A stretch of 56,729 nucleotides of DNA from Deltaproteobacteria bacterium. Lineage in GTDB: Bacteria; Myxococcota; Myxococcia; Myxococcales; SZAS-1. Position numbers and translations under genes: made by a program. The notes beneath the pieces are model-generated. The model was not told where the DNA came from and did not search any database. It was given only the letters and a program-made list of their open reading frames with translations. Shown piece by piece: positions 7,754 through 16,295 of this stretch. The stretch spans positions 1-56,729 of the forward strand of contig JAFEBB010000051.1 of NCBI GenBank assembly GCA_018266075.1, given 5' to 3'. Position 1 is the first letter of the stretch, and each line of letters begins with the position of its first letter.

Positions 7754-10700
7754 TCAGCTCCCGGCCTTCTCGCTGCCCGAGGCCGAAGGCTCCTCGGCCG
7801 GCGCGAGGGCCGCTTCGATGCGGCGGACCACATCGTCTGGCGCCTGCCGCCACTCGCTGGCGAGCACAACCTCCACACTCCAGCCGAAGGTACGGAGAAG
7901 CGCCGGCCGGACGCGGTGGCGTTCGTCGGCATCTCCAGTGGAGTAGTGGGCGTCGGTGTCGAGGAGCACGGCCAGCCGGTGGTTGGCGTCGTCGTGGCGG
8001 CGCACGGCGAGCTCGCAGCGGAATCGCGACCCGCCCACGCCGCGCTCCACCTTCCAGCCGCGGGCCTCAAGGGCCTCGGCCAGCGAAGCAGTCGCGGCAT
8101 CCATGGTGTTGGCGGCGTGCTCGGCCTCGCGCGCGGTTGAAACGCCGCGCAGCGCGGCGCGGGCGTCGGCATCGTCGCCGCGGGAGAGCGCGGCGGCGTA
8201 GCGCAGGTAGCCGCGGAGCGTGCTCGCGCCTGTGTTGTAGTCGTTGGTGATGTGCGCGTCGTCGATGGAGCTCACCACGGCCAGGTGGTGGCGGGCGCGC
8301 GAAAAGATCACGTTGAGGCGCTTCTCGCCGCCGCGCTTGTTGATGGGGCCAAAGTTCATGCGCATCTGGCCGTTGGCGTCGGGGCCGTAGCAGATGCTGA
8401 GGATGATGATGTCGCGCTCGTCGCCCTGGACAGTCTCCAGATTCTTCACGAAAAGCCCGCAGAACTGATCGTCCTCGGTGCGCTCGTACTCGGCCTCGAG
8501 CCGGGCGCGGAACTCGGCATCCCGCTCGGCCACGCGCCCCAGCGCGGCCTCGATCTCGCCCTGCTGGGCCTCGGAGAAGGCCACGATGCCGACGCTCTGC
8601 TTGGTCTCCGCGAAGAGCCCGCGAAGGAGCTCCGCGATGTACTCGGCCTCCATGCGGTTGGTGCGGCTGTCGTAGGTGGCACCGTCGAGCCGGTGGTGGC
8701 TCACCGAGCGCTCGAGGAGGAGCCGCGCGCCGTTGAAGCCCGCGGCCGCGCTCGCGGCGCGAATGGGTGCACGCGACACGCTCCGGCCCGGGGTGGGCAC
8801 GGTGGCGAGCTTGCCCTCGTAGAAGGCTTGGTTGGAGAACTGGATGAGGGCTTCGTCGCGGCTGCGATAGTGCCAGCCGAGCATCGTCGACGGCAGGGTG
8901 CGGGCGGCGTGGGCGAGCAAGCTGTCGGCGTCGAGCTCGTAGGAGATAGCCTGGCCGCCCTCGTGGAAGGTGACCGCGGTGCCGTCCTCGTCGGGCGCGG
9001 CGCCGAAGAAGTTGGTGGGCGGGAGCTGCATCTCGTCGCCCACGACGATGCACTGCTCCGCGCGGTGGATGGCGGGGATGGCGTCTTCCAGGGGGATCTG
9101 GCTGGCCTCGTCGAAGATGACCACGTCGAAGTACTCGCTCGCGAGCGGCAAGGTGTCGGCCACGCTCAGCGGGCTCATCAGCCACACTGGCTTCAGATCG
9201 CGGATCACCAATCCCGTCGGGCCGGTCATGAGCTCGCGGATGGCCTTGAAGCGCATCACCTTGCCCATCTCGTGCTCGAGGTCGCGGCGGCCGGCGGAGT
9301 AGTCGCGCTTGAAGGCCTTGTGGTCTGCGCTCTGCCCCGCCGCCGACTGCGCCGCCCGCTGCACCCGCTCCAGGAACGCCAGCCGCGCGCGTTCCACCAC
9401 GTGCGCGGCGTTGGCCTTGCGCAGCCGGGAGTGGGCGGCGTCGAGCTGCTCCTGCAAGAGGCCCACCGCGCGGCCGGTGAGCGCGGCGGTCGTGGGCTGG
9501 GCATGCATGGAGGACACGATGGCCCGCTCGCACACCGCCCACTCCAGGCTCTCCGGCCGGAGCGGAAGCTCGCGCAGGGCATCGGCCACCCGGGGCGCGC
9601 CCACACGCAGCGCTCCCAGCACCCGACACAGCTCGGGCAGGCTCGCAGCCTTCTGGCTCAACGTCGTGAGCTCGCGTTGCAGTTCGGCGAGGGTGAGCCG
9701 CTGATGGCCGTCGAAGAGCGCGCCCAGCTCGCCGCTGAGCCGCTCCACCTCGGGCGCGTAGGCGGCGAGCGTCTCTGCCCAGGGGCCGGCATCGGGAGCG
9801 ACCAACTCGGCCTTGAGGGCGCGTTCCGCGCTCGTCCAACTTCCCCGCGCGTCGAGCTCGGCGACCAGCGTCTGCGCGCCGTCGAGATCCGCCAGGCCGA
9901 GGGCCTGCGAGCCCTCGCGCCGCGCCAGCTCCAGCGCGTCCTCGGCCTGGTAGCGGGCGTCGAGCAGCTGCAGCGCGGAGAGGTATGGCGGCGGCACCAG
10001 CGAGGCGCGGAAGTCGAAGCGCTCGCGCAGGATGCTCCGCAGCCGCCAGAAGCTGGGGAAAAAGAATCGCAGGAGCTTCTCGTGCCAGCGCTGCGCGAGC
10101 GCGGTCACCGCCGCGAGATCCGCGCGGGAGATGGGCGTGCGCCAGGCCGCGGCGGCCTTCAGCGCGCCAGCCACCAGCTCTGACTTGGTGGCGATGGTCG
10201 CCAGGGTCTGCTTGAAGCGCCGATAGAGCTCGCTGCTCGAGTCCAGGAGCGCGAGGGCGCCAGCCTTGGCCAGCGGCTGGACGCGCGCCGCCAGCCGCGT
10301 TCGCTCTACCGCCGCGGCGAGCACGAGCGCGGTCCCGTCTCGGCCGACCGCGTTCGGCGTCCGCGACAGCTGCTCCAGCGCAGGCACCAACTGCTCGAGA
10401 GCGGTGGTCACCAGCTCGATGGGCCGCTCCGCGCGCAGCACGTCGTCGCGCAGCAAGCGCGCAGGATGGCGCGCGAGCACGGGCTCTTCGCCGAGCGCCA
10501 CGAGCAGCTTCGAGAGGCGGGCCACCTCGTCGCGGTGCGGGAGCAGCTCGCGGTGCAGCGGCAGCCGCTCGGTCTGCGCGGGCGCGAGCTCCACCTTCGC
10601 GTTGCCGAGCTCGATGGACCGCCGCACCACCTTCACCAGCGGCTCGGTGCTGCCCTCGGCGGGCGCGGTCATCCACTGGTCGAGCCGGGTGAGCTCGCCC

Positions 10701-12937
10701 AGCGGCGTGGCCACTTCTGCGAGCCGCACCTCGCGATCTGCGGGCGGCGGCGGCTGGTCCGCCGAGCCCATCCACGCGTCGTACGACTGCTTGAGCGCGC
10801 CCACGAAGCTCTTCTTGTCGCCCTGCGAGTCGTGGATGACGGTGGTGAGCCGATCGAGGCCGAGCTGGCGCAGCCGGTAGAAGACGACATCCAGCGCCGC
10901 GCGCTTCTCGCACACGAACAGCACGCGCTTGCCGCGGGCCACCTGGTCCGCGATGAGGTTGGTGATGGTCTGCGACTTCCCCGTGCCCGGCGGCCCTTGA
11001 ATGATGAAGCTCGCGCCAGCGCGCGCGCGAGCCACCGCGGCCTGCTGGGTGCCGTCGGCGGCGACGACCGTGAACTGCTCGGCGAGCGGCGCCGGCGACA
11101 GCGGCTGCAGCGCGGGCCGGGCGTCGGCCGAGAAGAGCTGATCGAAGGGCTTGTTCGGCCGCTCCTCCGCGAGGAGTGCGTCGTAGTCCCGCACCAGCGA
11201 CATCTTCTGGTAGTCGAAGTTACCCAGCGTGACGGTCGTGAGATCGAAGCCCCAGCGGTACGGGCCACCTTCGTCGCCGGCCTTGCGCAGCGAGAAGAGC
11301 TCCTTCTCGAGCACCCGCTCCGATTGCGAAGCGGCCATCTGGGTCACGCGCGGGCGCGGCTTCTCGAACATCGCGGCCGCGGGCGCCTCCGACGGCGAGA
11401 CGCAGAGCGCGAACAGCCGCAGCCCCAGCGGCTGGAAGTTGTCACGGCGGTAGCTGTACTCGAGCCCGTCGCGCGAGCGCACCCCGCGGCCCGAGAGCTG
11501 CCGGCGCTTGCGGAAGGCGTCGAGGCGGCGCAACACGCGCGCGTGCACCAGATCGATGGCCGGCTGGTCGATGCGCTCCAGCACGACCGCCGGCTCCGAC
11601 GCCTGGATCTGCTCGGTGAGCACCGCGAAGAGCCGCTCCAAGCTGCCCGGCTCGGCGAGGTTCACCGCGTCCGGGAGCCGAATGCCGTACGTCTGCGCCA
11701 GCACGTGGCGCAGCACCGGGTTCACCTCGGCGAGCTCGGAGGTGGCGGTGAGCAGGTAGGCGTCGCGGACGCCCTTCTTGCGCGTGAGTTCCACCGGCAC
11801 CAGCAACAGCGGCGAGTGCACGCGCTCCTCGGGCGCGTTCTTGAGGTCGTGCCAGTGCAGAAAGCAGATGGCCAGCTTGAGCGAGGAGAAGCCGTACTCC
11901 GTCTTGGCGCGCGCGGCCGAAGTGCGCAGCTTGTCGAGGGCAGGCGCGGCGAAGGGATAGTCCTCGAAGCGCAGCCACTTCCCCAGCGAGAGCGGCTCGT
12001 GGTGGGCCAGCGCCTCCACCAGCGGCGGCCGACAGGTGAGCAGCGCGTCGGCGGAGACGTTGCGAATGTCGAGCACCAGCGGCACCGAGAGCTCGGTGAG
12101 GTCCAGCGACTGTGCGGTGGGCTTGAAGTAGAGGAGCCGGTTGCGCCGGGTGAGGTCAAAGAGCTGGCTGCGCAGGCGCTCGCAGATCACCCCGCGGCGG
12201 CTCTGCTGGGTCTTGGCCACTAGCCCGCGGATCTCCTCGAGGTCGAGCTCGGGGCGCAGCTCGTGCTCGCGGTGGCGCTCCAACGCGGCGAGCAGGCTGC
12301 GCAGATCCGGCGGGCGCTTGGACCGATCGAGATCGGTCATCTGCTCGATGGCGCGCGCCACCATGGGGTGGATGCGCGGGTTGCGGCGCCGCACGTCGCG
12401 GCGGGCGTCAACGAATGTGCGCAAGTGATCGGCGTCGCCGAGGTTCTCGTCGAGGGCAAGGCTCGCGAGGATGAGTCCGAGCACGTAGATGTCGGTGAGC
12501 GGATCCTGGTGCTCGAGCTCGTGCTCCCAGCACACGTAGCCGGGCAGGTACACAGGCCGCGTCAGCGGCGCGCCGCGCTCGCCCACCGCGAGGTCCTCGC
12601 GCTTGAGGCCATCGTCGGTCTCTTCGGTGCGCAGCCGCGAGCGGACTCGGAGCGCGCCCGAAGGCCCGTCCGTCAGCGCGGCCAGCTTCTGCGTCGCCTT
12701 GCGCGGCGGCCCGCAGCGCGCGTTCTCGAACCAGAGCCGGCCGCCGAGAGAGAGCACGTCGGCCGCGCCCACCAGCGGCGCCACCAGGCCGCGATCGTGG
12801 ACCTCGAGCACCTGGCGCAAGAGCGGGAGCGCCGCCCCGAGGACATCGTCGGTGCTTCGCTCGTGCTCGCTGCCGCCCAGGAGCTCGGTGAAGGGCACGG
12901 GCGCTTCGGACTGCGGACTCGCTGCGGGCGCGGTCAA
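7754..12937 (-). CDS. DUF4011 superfamily 1 helicase with kinase-like N terminus and Vsr-like C terminus (Hhe type)
   Basis: This 1727-residue protein has three parts. Residues about 130-220 resemble the C-lobe of a protein kinase (DPLTDIYVLGLILASL, later RSKRPPDLRSLLAALE) without the N-lobe catalytic residues, so a pseudokinase is likely. The DUF4011 signature RLRSQLFDLTRRNRLLYF lies at about 254-271. A superfamily 1 helicase follows: Walker A GPPGTGKSQT near 647, DEASQIPLEDA near 1272, GDEMQLPP near 1297, WHYRSRDEA near 1353, VQGDERD near 1500 and NVIFSRARHH near 1540. The last 90 residues (LDTDAHYS, ALLRTFGWSVEVV, SEWR) fit the Vsr/MTES_1575-like nuclease domain. DUF4011-helicase-Vsr proteins are a known antiphage type, Hhe, though the DUF3320 part is not obvious here. 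Its ATG overlaps the stop of the protease gene upstream (ATGA), so the two are translationally coupled. Confidence 0.85.
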   Translation of the reverse strand: MTAPAASPQSEAPVPFTELLGGSEHERSTDDVLGAALPLLRQVLEVHDRGLVAPLVGAADVLSLGGRLWFENARCGPPRKATQKLAALTDGPSGALRVRSRLRTEETDDGLKREDLAVGERGAPLTRPVYLPGYVCWEHELEHQDPLTDIYVLGLILASLALDENLGDADHLRTFVDARRDVRRRNPRIHPMVARAIEQMTDLDRSKRPPDLRSLLAALERHREHELRPELDLEEIRGLVAKTQQSRRGVICERLRSQLFDLTRRNRLLYFKPTAQSLDLTELSVPLVLDIRNVSADALLTCRPPLVEALAHHEPLSLGKWLRFEDYPFAAPALDKLRTSAARAKTEYGFSSLKLAICFLHWHDLKNAPEERVHSPLLLVPVELTRKKGVRDAYLLTATSELAEVNPVLRHVLAQTYGIRLPDAVNLAEPGSLERLFAVLTEQIQASEPAVVLERIDQPAIDLVHARVLRRLDAFRKRRQLSGRGVRSRDGLEYSYRRDNFQPLGLRLFALCVSPSEAPAAAMFEKPRPRVTQMAASQSERVLEKELFSLRKAGDEGGPYRWGFDLTTVTLGNFDYQKMSLVRDYDALLAEERPNKPFDQLFSADARPALQPLSPAPLAEQFTVVAADGTQQAAVARARAGASFIIQGPPGTGKSQTITNLIADQVARGKRVLFVCEKRAALDVVFYRLRQLGLDRLTTVIHDSQGDKKSFVGALKQSYDAWMGSADQPPPPADREVRLAEVATPLGELTRLDQWMTAPAEGSTEPLVKVVRRSIELGNAKVELAPAQTERLPLHRELLPHRDEVARLSKLLVALGEEPVLARHPARLLRDDVLRAERPIELVTTALEQLVPALEQLSRTPNAVGRDGTALVLAAAVERTRLAARVQPLAKAGALALLDSSSELYRRFKQTLATIATKSELVAGALKAAAAWRTPISRADLAAVTALAQRWHEKLLRFFFPSFWRLRSILRERFDFRASLVPPPYLSALQLLDARYQAEDALELARREGSQALGLADLDGAQTLVAELDARGSWTSAERALKAELVAPDAGPWAETLAAYAPEVERLSGELGALFDGHQRLTLAELQRELTTLSQKAASLPELCRVLGALRVGAPRVADALRELPLRPESLEWAVCERAIVSSMHAQPTTAALTGRAVGLLQEQLDAAHSRLRKANAAHVVERARLAFLERVQRAAQSAAGQSADHKAFKRDYSAGRRDLEHEMGKVMRFKAIRELMTGPTGLVIRDLKPVWLMSPLSVADTLPLASEYFDVVIFDEASQIPLEDAIPAIHRAEQCIVVGDEMQLPPTNFFGAAPDEDGTAVTFHEGGQAISYELDADSLLAHAARTLPSTMLGWHYRSRDEALIQFSNQAFYEGKLATVPTPGRSVSRAPIRAASAAAGFNGARLLLERSVSHHRLDGATYDSRTNRMEAEYIAELLRGLFAETKQSVGIVAFSEAQQGEIEAALGRVAERDAEFRARLEAEYERTEDDQFCGLFVKNLETVQGDERDIIILSICYGPDANGQMRMNFGPINKRGGEKRLNVIFSRARHHLAVVSSIDDAHITNDYNTGASTLRGYLRYAAALSRGDDADARAALRGVSTAREAEHAANTMDAATASLAEALEARGWKVERGVGGSRFRCELAVRRHDDANHRLAVLLDTDAHYSTGDADERHRVRPALLRTFGWSVEVVLASEWRQAPDDVVRRIEAALAPAEEPSASGSEKAGS

Positions 12938-14127
12938 GGCGTGTCTCCCTGCTGCGCGGCGCGCTCGAGCAAGGCGGGGAAGCCCTTGCGCAGCTCCTCG
13001 AAGGCCGTCTTTCTCAGCTTCAGCTCGTCACGCGCGACCTTCTCGAAGCTCTCCGTGAGCGCGAGCGCGTCGGCGGTGGTCCAGGCGTGGGCGAGCGCCA
13101 CGTCGCCGAGCACCTCGTCCACCAGCGCGAAGTCGAGGAGCACGTACGCGAAGTACTCGCCCACCGAAGCGTCCGCGGTCCCCTCCGGCCACGCCGGCTG
13201 CGCCTGCTCCACCGGCTCCAGCCTGGGAAAGAACGCGCGCGCGTGGGCCATCACCGGCTCGGTGCGGAACCAGCTGGGCGCCACGATCCGCGCGATGAGC
13301 GCGCGGGTCTGCTCGGTGAGCGCGAGCTGGTCCAGCACGTCGAGGGCGTCGAAGGTGGTGGGCCCCTGGACCATCTTCGCGATCGTCGGCTCGGCGTCGG
13401 CGCCCAGGGCGTGCCAGAGCGAGATGGCGCGCGCGCGAACGAACGTCTCCGGATGCGACGTCCCTTGCGAGCTGAGCGACTTCTTTGCGAACAGCTCCTC
13501 CGCCTGGCGCACGTAGGCCGCGGGATCCACCTCGGACAGGCCGGTGTGCACCTTGACCAAGCAGCTCACCACCGCGAGCGGATCGCCGCAGGCGAGCAGC
13601 GAGCCGCGGTCGGCGAAGATCTCCGTGTAGCGGCGGGCGCGCACGGCGGTGCTCACGAAGCTCGGCTCGGCGCCATGGTGCGAGGCGATGCTCTCGATGA
13701 GCTCGCTGGCCACGCGCAACGAACCTTCGTCCAAGCGCCAGAGCACGGCGTGCGCGAGCTCGTGGCCCACCAGCGCGGTGAGCTCGAGGTCCGTAAGCGT
13801 CGAGAGGATCGGCCCGCTGAGGACCACGTGCGCCTCCCCGGGGATGAAGCAGAGCCCGGCGTTCATGCCCACGCCTTCGTGTGCCTGGTAGAACGTCACC
13901 GGCAGGTTCAGCCCCAACGCCTCCTGCGCGCGCTGGGCCGCGGCATAGAGCCCCGGGTGCGCGGCGGGCTCCATGCGATAGCTCGACTGCAACAAGCTCA
14001 AGCGGACAGCGTCGGCCTGCTCCGCGGCGAACCCGTCGGACGCGAACCATTGCCAGCGGCCGCTCTCGCGCTCTCGCAGATGGTTTCGAAGGCGAATCAA
14101 GTACTGCGGAGGCTCAAGCACGGGCAT
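12934..14127 (-). CDS. M48-like zinc metalloprotease, coupled to the DUF4011 helicase
   Basis: The 397-residue protein has a zinc-binding HELAH motif at 122-126 (ALVGHELAHAVLW) and a likely third ligand, Glu169, in TEIFADRGSLLA, the arrangement seen in M48 peptidases. No membrane segment or signal peptide is obvious, unlike HtpX, so it should be cytoplasmic. The region after 185 is helical with an EEL..K...S.HPETFVRARA segment, also usual for M48 proteins where HPET-like residues follow the core. It is the first gene of a two-gene operon: its stop overlaps the helicase start by four bases. A protease so tightly linked to a defence helicase suggests that it activates, cleaves or senses something for the helicase, by analogy with protease-linked immune systems. 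That role is inference. Confidence 0.82.
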   Translation of the reverse strand: MPVLEPPQYLIRLRNHLRERESGRWQWFASDGFAAEQADAVRLSLLQSSYRMEPAAHPGLYAAAQRAQEALGLNLPVTFYQAHEGVGMNAGLCFIPGEAHVVLSGPILSTLTDLELTALVGHELAHAVLWRLDEGSLRVASELIESIASHHGAEPSFVSTAVRARRYTEIFADRGSLLACGDPLAVVSCLVKVHTGLSEVDPAAYVRQAEELFAKKSLSSQGTSHPETFVRARAISLWHALGADAEPTIAKMVQGPTTFDALDVLDQLALTEQTRALIARIVAPSWFRTEPVMAHARAFFPRLEPVEQAQPAWPEGTADASVGEYFAYVLLDFALVDEVLGDVALAHAWTTADALALTESFEKVARDELKLRKTAFEELRKGFPALLERAAQQGDTP

Positions 14128-14277
14128 GGAAGCCCATCCTAGCCAGTTACAGGGTTTTGGAGCCCTTCGAGTCGTACACAGGTCATCGCCGGCTCCCGCA
14201 TTACAGTGCGCTTGGGCGCTACCGGCAGCCAGAGGCTGCGGAGCGTCACACGCACTGGGAACACACGAACCTCGCCC

Positions 14278-14562
14278 TCAGCACAGATGCGATCTGTGCA
14301 GGTGACGCGCCATGGCCGCGGCAAGGCCACAGCGCGCCTGGTCGTCCTCGTCGAGCTGGGCGGCCTCGAGTTCTGCGTGGAGCGCCACGCAAGTCGCGCA
14401 GCCCTCGTGCAAGCCGTGCAAGTCGATCTGCCGAAAACGGGCTTCGACCGGCCCATCGCCCTGCCCCGCTCGTTGCCAACCCCGCGAGACTTCTCGATCC
14501 GCCTCCCCGCCAACAGGCACCGACTGGAGCCGCTCGGCGTGTTCGATTCCTTCCGCGCTCAT
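14278..14562 (-). CDS. Small hypothetical protein with CxxC motif
   Basis: A 94-residue reading frame starts with MSAEGIEHAERLQSVPVGG. It contains a HEGCATCVALHAEL segment, whose C-x2-C flanked by histidines could bind zinc, and ends HLHRSHLC. Composition is balanced rather than Arg/Pro-rich, which favours a real gene over a shadow, but I know no family. The start lies only five bases from a perfect ten-pair hairpin that covers any ribosome binding site. A six-codon mini-frame begins within that hairpin and ends overlapping this ATG. If real, translation may depend on opening the hairpin or on coupling to the mini-frame. Confidence 0.4.
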   Translation of the reverse strand: MSAEGIEHAERLQSVPVGGEADREVSRGWQRAGQGDGPVEARFRQIDLHGLHEGCATCVALHAELEAAQLDEDDQARCGLAAAMARHLHRSHLC

Positions 14563-14567
14563 CCGGG

Positions 14568-14591
14568 GCCCCAGGTCATGCGACCTGGGGC
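14568..14591. repeat. Perfect 10 bp stem, 4-base loop hairpin
   Basis: GCCCCAGGTC, loop ATGC, GACCTGGGGC: all ten pairs match. On the plus strand it is followed by TTCGACTTTT, so it could act as a Rho-independent terminator in that direction, though I see no plus-strand gene ending here. On the minus strand it sits immediately upstream of the 94-residue ORF, where it could mask translation initiation. Confidence 0.6.
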
Positions 14592-14611
14592 TTCGACTTT
14601 TCCGGGCCCGC

Positions 14612-14713
14612 TCAGAACGGGCAGGTGCTGCCGAACAGGTACGACTGCGGCGGGCAGGAGCCGTCGCCGCAGCGGCAGACGGCCTTCGCGGGCGTCGAAG
14701 CCTCCAATCCCAT
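14612..14713 (-). CDS. Possible 33-residue Cys-rich peptide
   Basis: This short frame reads MGLEASTPAKAV followed by a Cys-rich end, CRCGDGSCPPQSYLFGSTCP plus a final Phe. Four cysteines in the last 21 residues and a stop directly after SGT-like turn residues resemble a small disulfide-bonded or modified peptide, or the tail of a lost larger protein. It lies about 60 bp after the hemolysin III gene on the same strand and 21 bp before the hairpin. The short length makes chance possible, so confidence is low. Confidence 0.25.
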   Translation of the reverse strand: MGLEASTPAKAVCRCGDGSCPPQSYLFGSTCPF

Positions 14714-14774
14714 GCTGTCCCGCCGCGCGTTGGACGTCGACGGCGTTCTTGGTGCCGTGGAACTCGGCGGTCGG

Positions 14775-15440
14775 TCAAGCGGCAGCGGCGCGGACCAGGT
14801 TCAGCACGGCGACGAAGTGCAGCGCCGCGCCAATCAGCGTCAGCGCGTGGAACACCTCGTGGTACCCGAAGACGCGGGGCGACAGGCGCGGCCACCGGGT
14901 GGCGTAGGCCAGCGCGCCCAGCGTGTAGGCGATGCCGCCCACGAGCAGCGGTCCAAACGTCTCCGCGCCCAGCGCATGGACTGCGGTGCTGAAGTACGGC
15001 ACCAGCGTCCAGCCCACCGCGATGGCGAGGATCGCCCCCACCACCTTGGGCGCCTGCACCCAGAAGAGCGACTGCAGGATCCCCAGCGCGGCCCCGCTCC
15101 ACACGCAGAGCAGGAGCCGTGTGCCCTGCGCCTGCGGCAGCCCGAGCAGGGCGATGGGCGTGTAGGTCCCCGCGATGAGCACGAAGATCGACGCGTGATC
15201 CGCGCGACGCATGCGGGCCCGCGCGCGGGGACTCCAGCGGACGGTGTGGTACGTGGCGCTCACCGTGAAGAGCGCCACCAGGCTGGCCGCGTAGAGGCCC
15301 GCTGCCAGCGCGGCGCGCGCACTCGGCGCCACCGCCACCAGCACCGCGCCGGCACCGAGGGCCGTGGCCGCCGCGAACTGGTGCAGCACCCCGCGCAGGC
15401 GCGGCTTCTCCACCGGCCTCGCCGCGTCCAGGGCGCTCAT
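14775..15440 (-). CDS. Hemolysin III / PAQR-family membrane protein (TrhA/YqfA-like)
   Basis: The 221-residue protein has about seven hydrophobic segments and the conserved residues of the hemolysin III (PAQR) family: SATYHTVRWSP in the N-terminal third, HASIFVLIAGTYTPIALL in the middle and GYHEVFHALTLIGAALHFVAV near the end. The conserved histidines are those proposed to bind zinc. Members in bacteria have been linked to membrane fluidity control, which fits its partner here: its ATG overlaps the stop of a lipid desaturase gene by four bases, so the two are translationally coupled. The longer open frame upstream is the desaturase in another frame. Regulation is probably shared with the desaturase through the TetR operators at 16239-16279. 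Confidence 0.9.
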   Translation of the reverse strand: MSALDAARPVEKPRLRGVLHQFAAATALGAGAVLVAVAPSARAALAAGLYAASLVALFTVSATYHTVRWSPRARARMRRADHASIFVLIAGTYTPIALLGLPQAQGTRLLLCVWSGAALGILQSLFWVQAPKVVGAILAIAVGWTLVPYFSTAVHALGAETFGPLLVGGIAYTLGALAYATRWPRLSPRVFGYHEVFHALTLIGAALHFVAVLNLVRAAAA

Positions 15441-16216
15441 GCCTCGCTCCCGGAGGGCAGCGCCGCGCCCTCCCGCGGGATGAGCGCCGCCCGGTGGATG
15501 GTGCACAGCCCCAGCTTCTCCAGCGCCACGCAGCTCGCGTAGCCGAGGTCGATCTCCGTGCGCCGGTGCGAGAACGACGCCGAGCCGGGATGGGCGTGGT
15601 GGTTGTTCTGGAAGCCCTCGCCAAAGATGAGCCACGCCGCGAGGTGGTTGTTGCGCGAGTTGTCCCGGGTCTCGAAGTTGCGGCCGCCGATGGCGTGCCC
15701 CAGCGCGTTCACCAACCCGCCCTGCACCGGGTGGCTCATCATCCCCAGGAGGTAGGCCACGCCCAGCAGCCAGCCCACGCTCACGCCCAGGAACATGCCC
15801 ACCGCCGCGTGCACCGCATAGGGCAGCCACCAGAGGCCGGAGCGGTTGAGCACGTTGAGGTCGAAGTCGAGGTCCTTGGCGTAGCGCATCACCTCCGGGT
15901 CCTTCTTGAGCAGCGCCACCAGGATGCGCTCGTAGCTCCGCAGCTGCTCCAGGCCGATGCCCAGGAGGCCCACGTTCATGGGCGAGTGCGGATCGAGCGG
16001 GGTGTCGGAGTGCGCGTGGTGGAGCCGGTGCATCACCACCCAGGCGCGCGGATCCAGGCCGGTGAGCCAGTTGCCGCCCACCACCAGCGCCCGCTTCAGC
16101 CGCGGGTGCAGGGTCACCGACTGGTGCGCGAGCGCGCGGTGGTAGCCCACGGTGATGGTCAGGACGTTGGCCAGGTACGCCGCGACAAAGACAGCGAGGC
16201 AGAGGACGAGGTACAT
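15437..16216 (-). CDS. Membrane fatty acid (acyl-lipid/acyl-CoA delta-9 type) desaturase
   Basis: The 259-residue protein has the three histidine boxes of di-iron membrane desaturases: HRALAH at 26-31, HRLHH at 63-67 and FQNNHHAHP near 210, along with hydrophobic segments at the N terminus and around 130-165. It introduces a double bond into saturated acyl chains in the membrane, using an external electron donor not encoded nearby. The start at MYLVLCLAVF follows GGGAG; a longer frame would run through the operator region. It is the first gene of a two-gene operon with the hemolysin III-type gene and is divergent from a TetR regulator. Short for eukaryotic-type desaturases but normal for the bacterial subfamily. 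Confidence 0.9.
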   Translation of the reverse strand: MYLVLCLAVFVAAYLANVLTITVGYHRALAHQSVTLHPRLKRALVVGGNWLTGLDPRAWVVMHRLHHAHSDTPLDPHSPMNVGLLGIGLEQLRSYERILVALLKKDPEVMRYAKDLDFDLNVLNRSGLWWLPYAVHAAVGMFLGVSVGWLLGVAYLLGMMSHPVQGGLVNALGHAIGGRNFETRDNSRNNHLAAWLIFGEGFQNNHHAHPGSASFSHRRTEIDLGYASCVALEKLGLCTIHRAALIPREGAALPSGSEA

Positions 16217-16238
16217 GGAGCACTCCCAGTGAGCCTGG

Positions 16239-16279
16239 TTACCAATAAGTAAGCTACGCGCCGGTAAGTTACTCACCGG
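16239..16279. promoter_or_regulatory. Candidate TetR operators in the desaturase/tetR divergent promoter
   Basis: Between the two divergent start codons, 16261-16279 reads CCGGTAAGTTACTCACCGG. This 19 bp imperfect palindrome matches its own reverse complement at 14 or more positions, with perfect CCGGT/ACCGG ends. About 10 bp away, 16239-16252 reads TTACCAATAAGTAA, with perfect TTAC/GTAA ends and a central AT. Such paired palindromes are typical of a TetR protein controlling itself and a neighbour. Confidence 0.6.
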
Positions 16280-16295
16280 TAGGTCCGGAGTCAAC

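Noticed and set aside
8252-10183. A 643-residue open frame on the plus strand opposite the helicase
   Set aside because: It mirrors the helicase coding strand, is rich in Ala/Arg/His/Leu and lacks any motif; high GC makes long antisense frames common.
13881-15542. A 553-residue plus-strand frame across the small ORFs and the desaturase operon
   Set aside because: It is antisense to well-supported genes and has no family resemblance.
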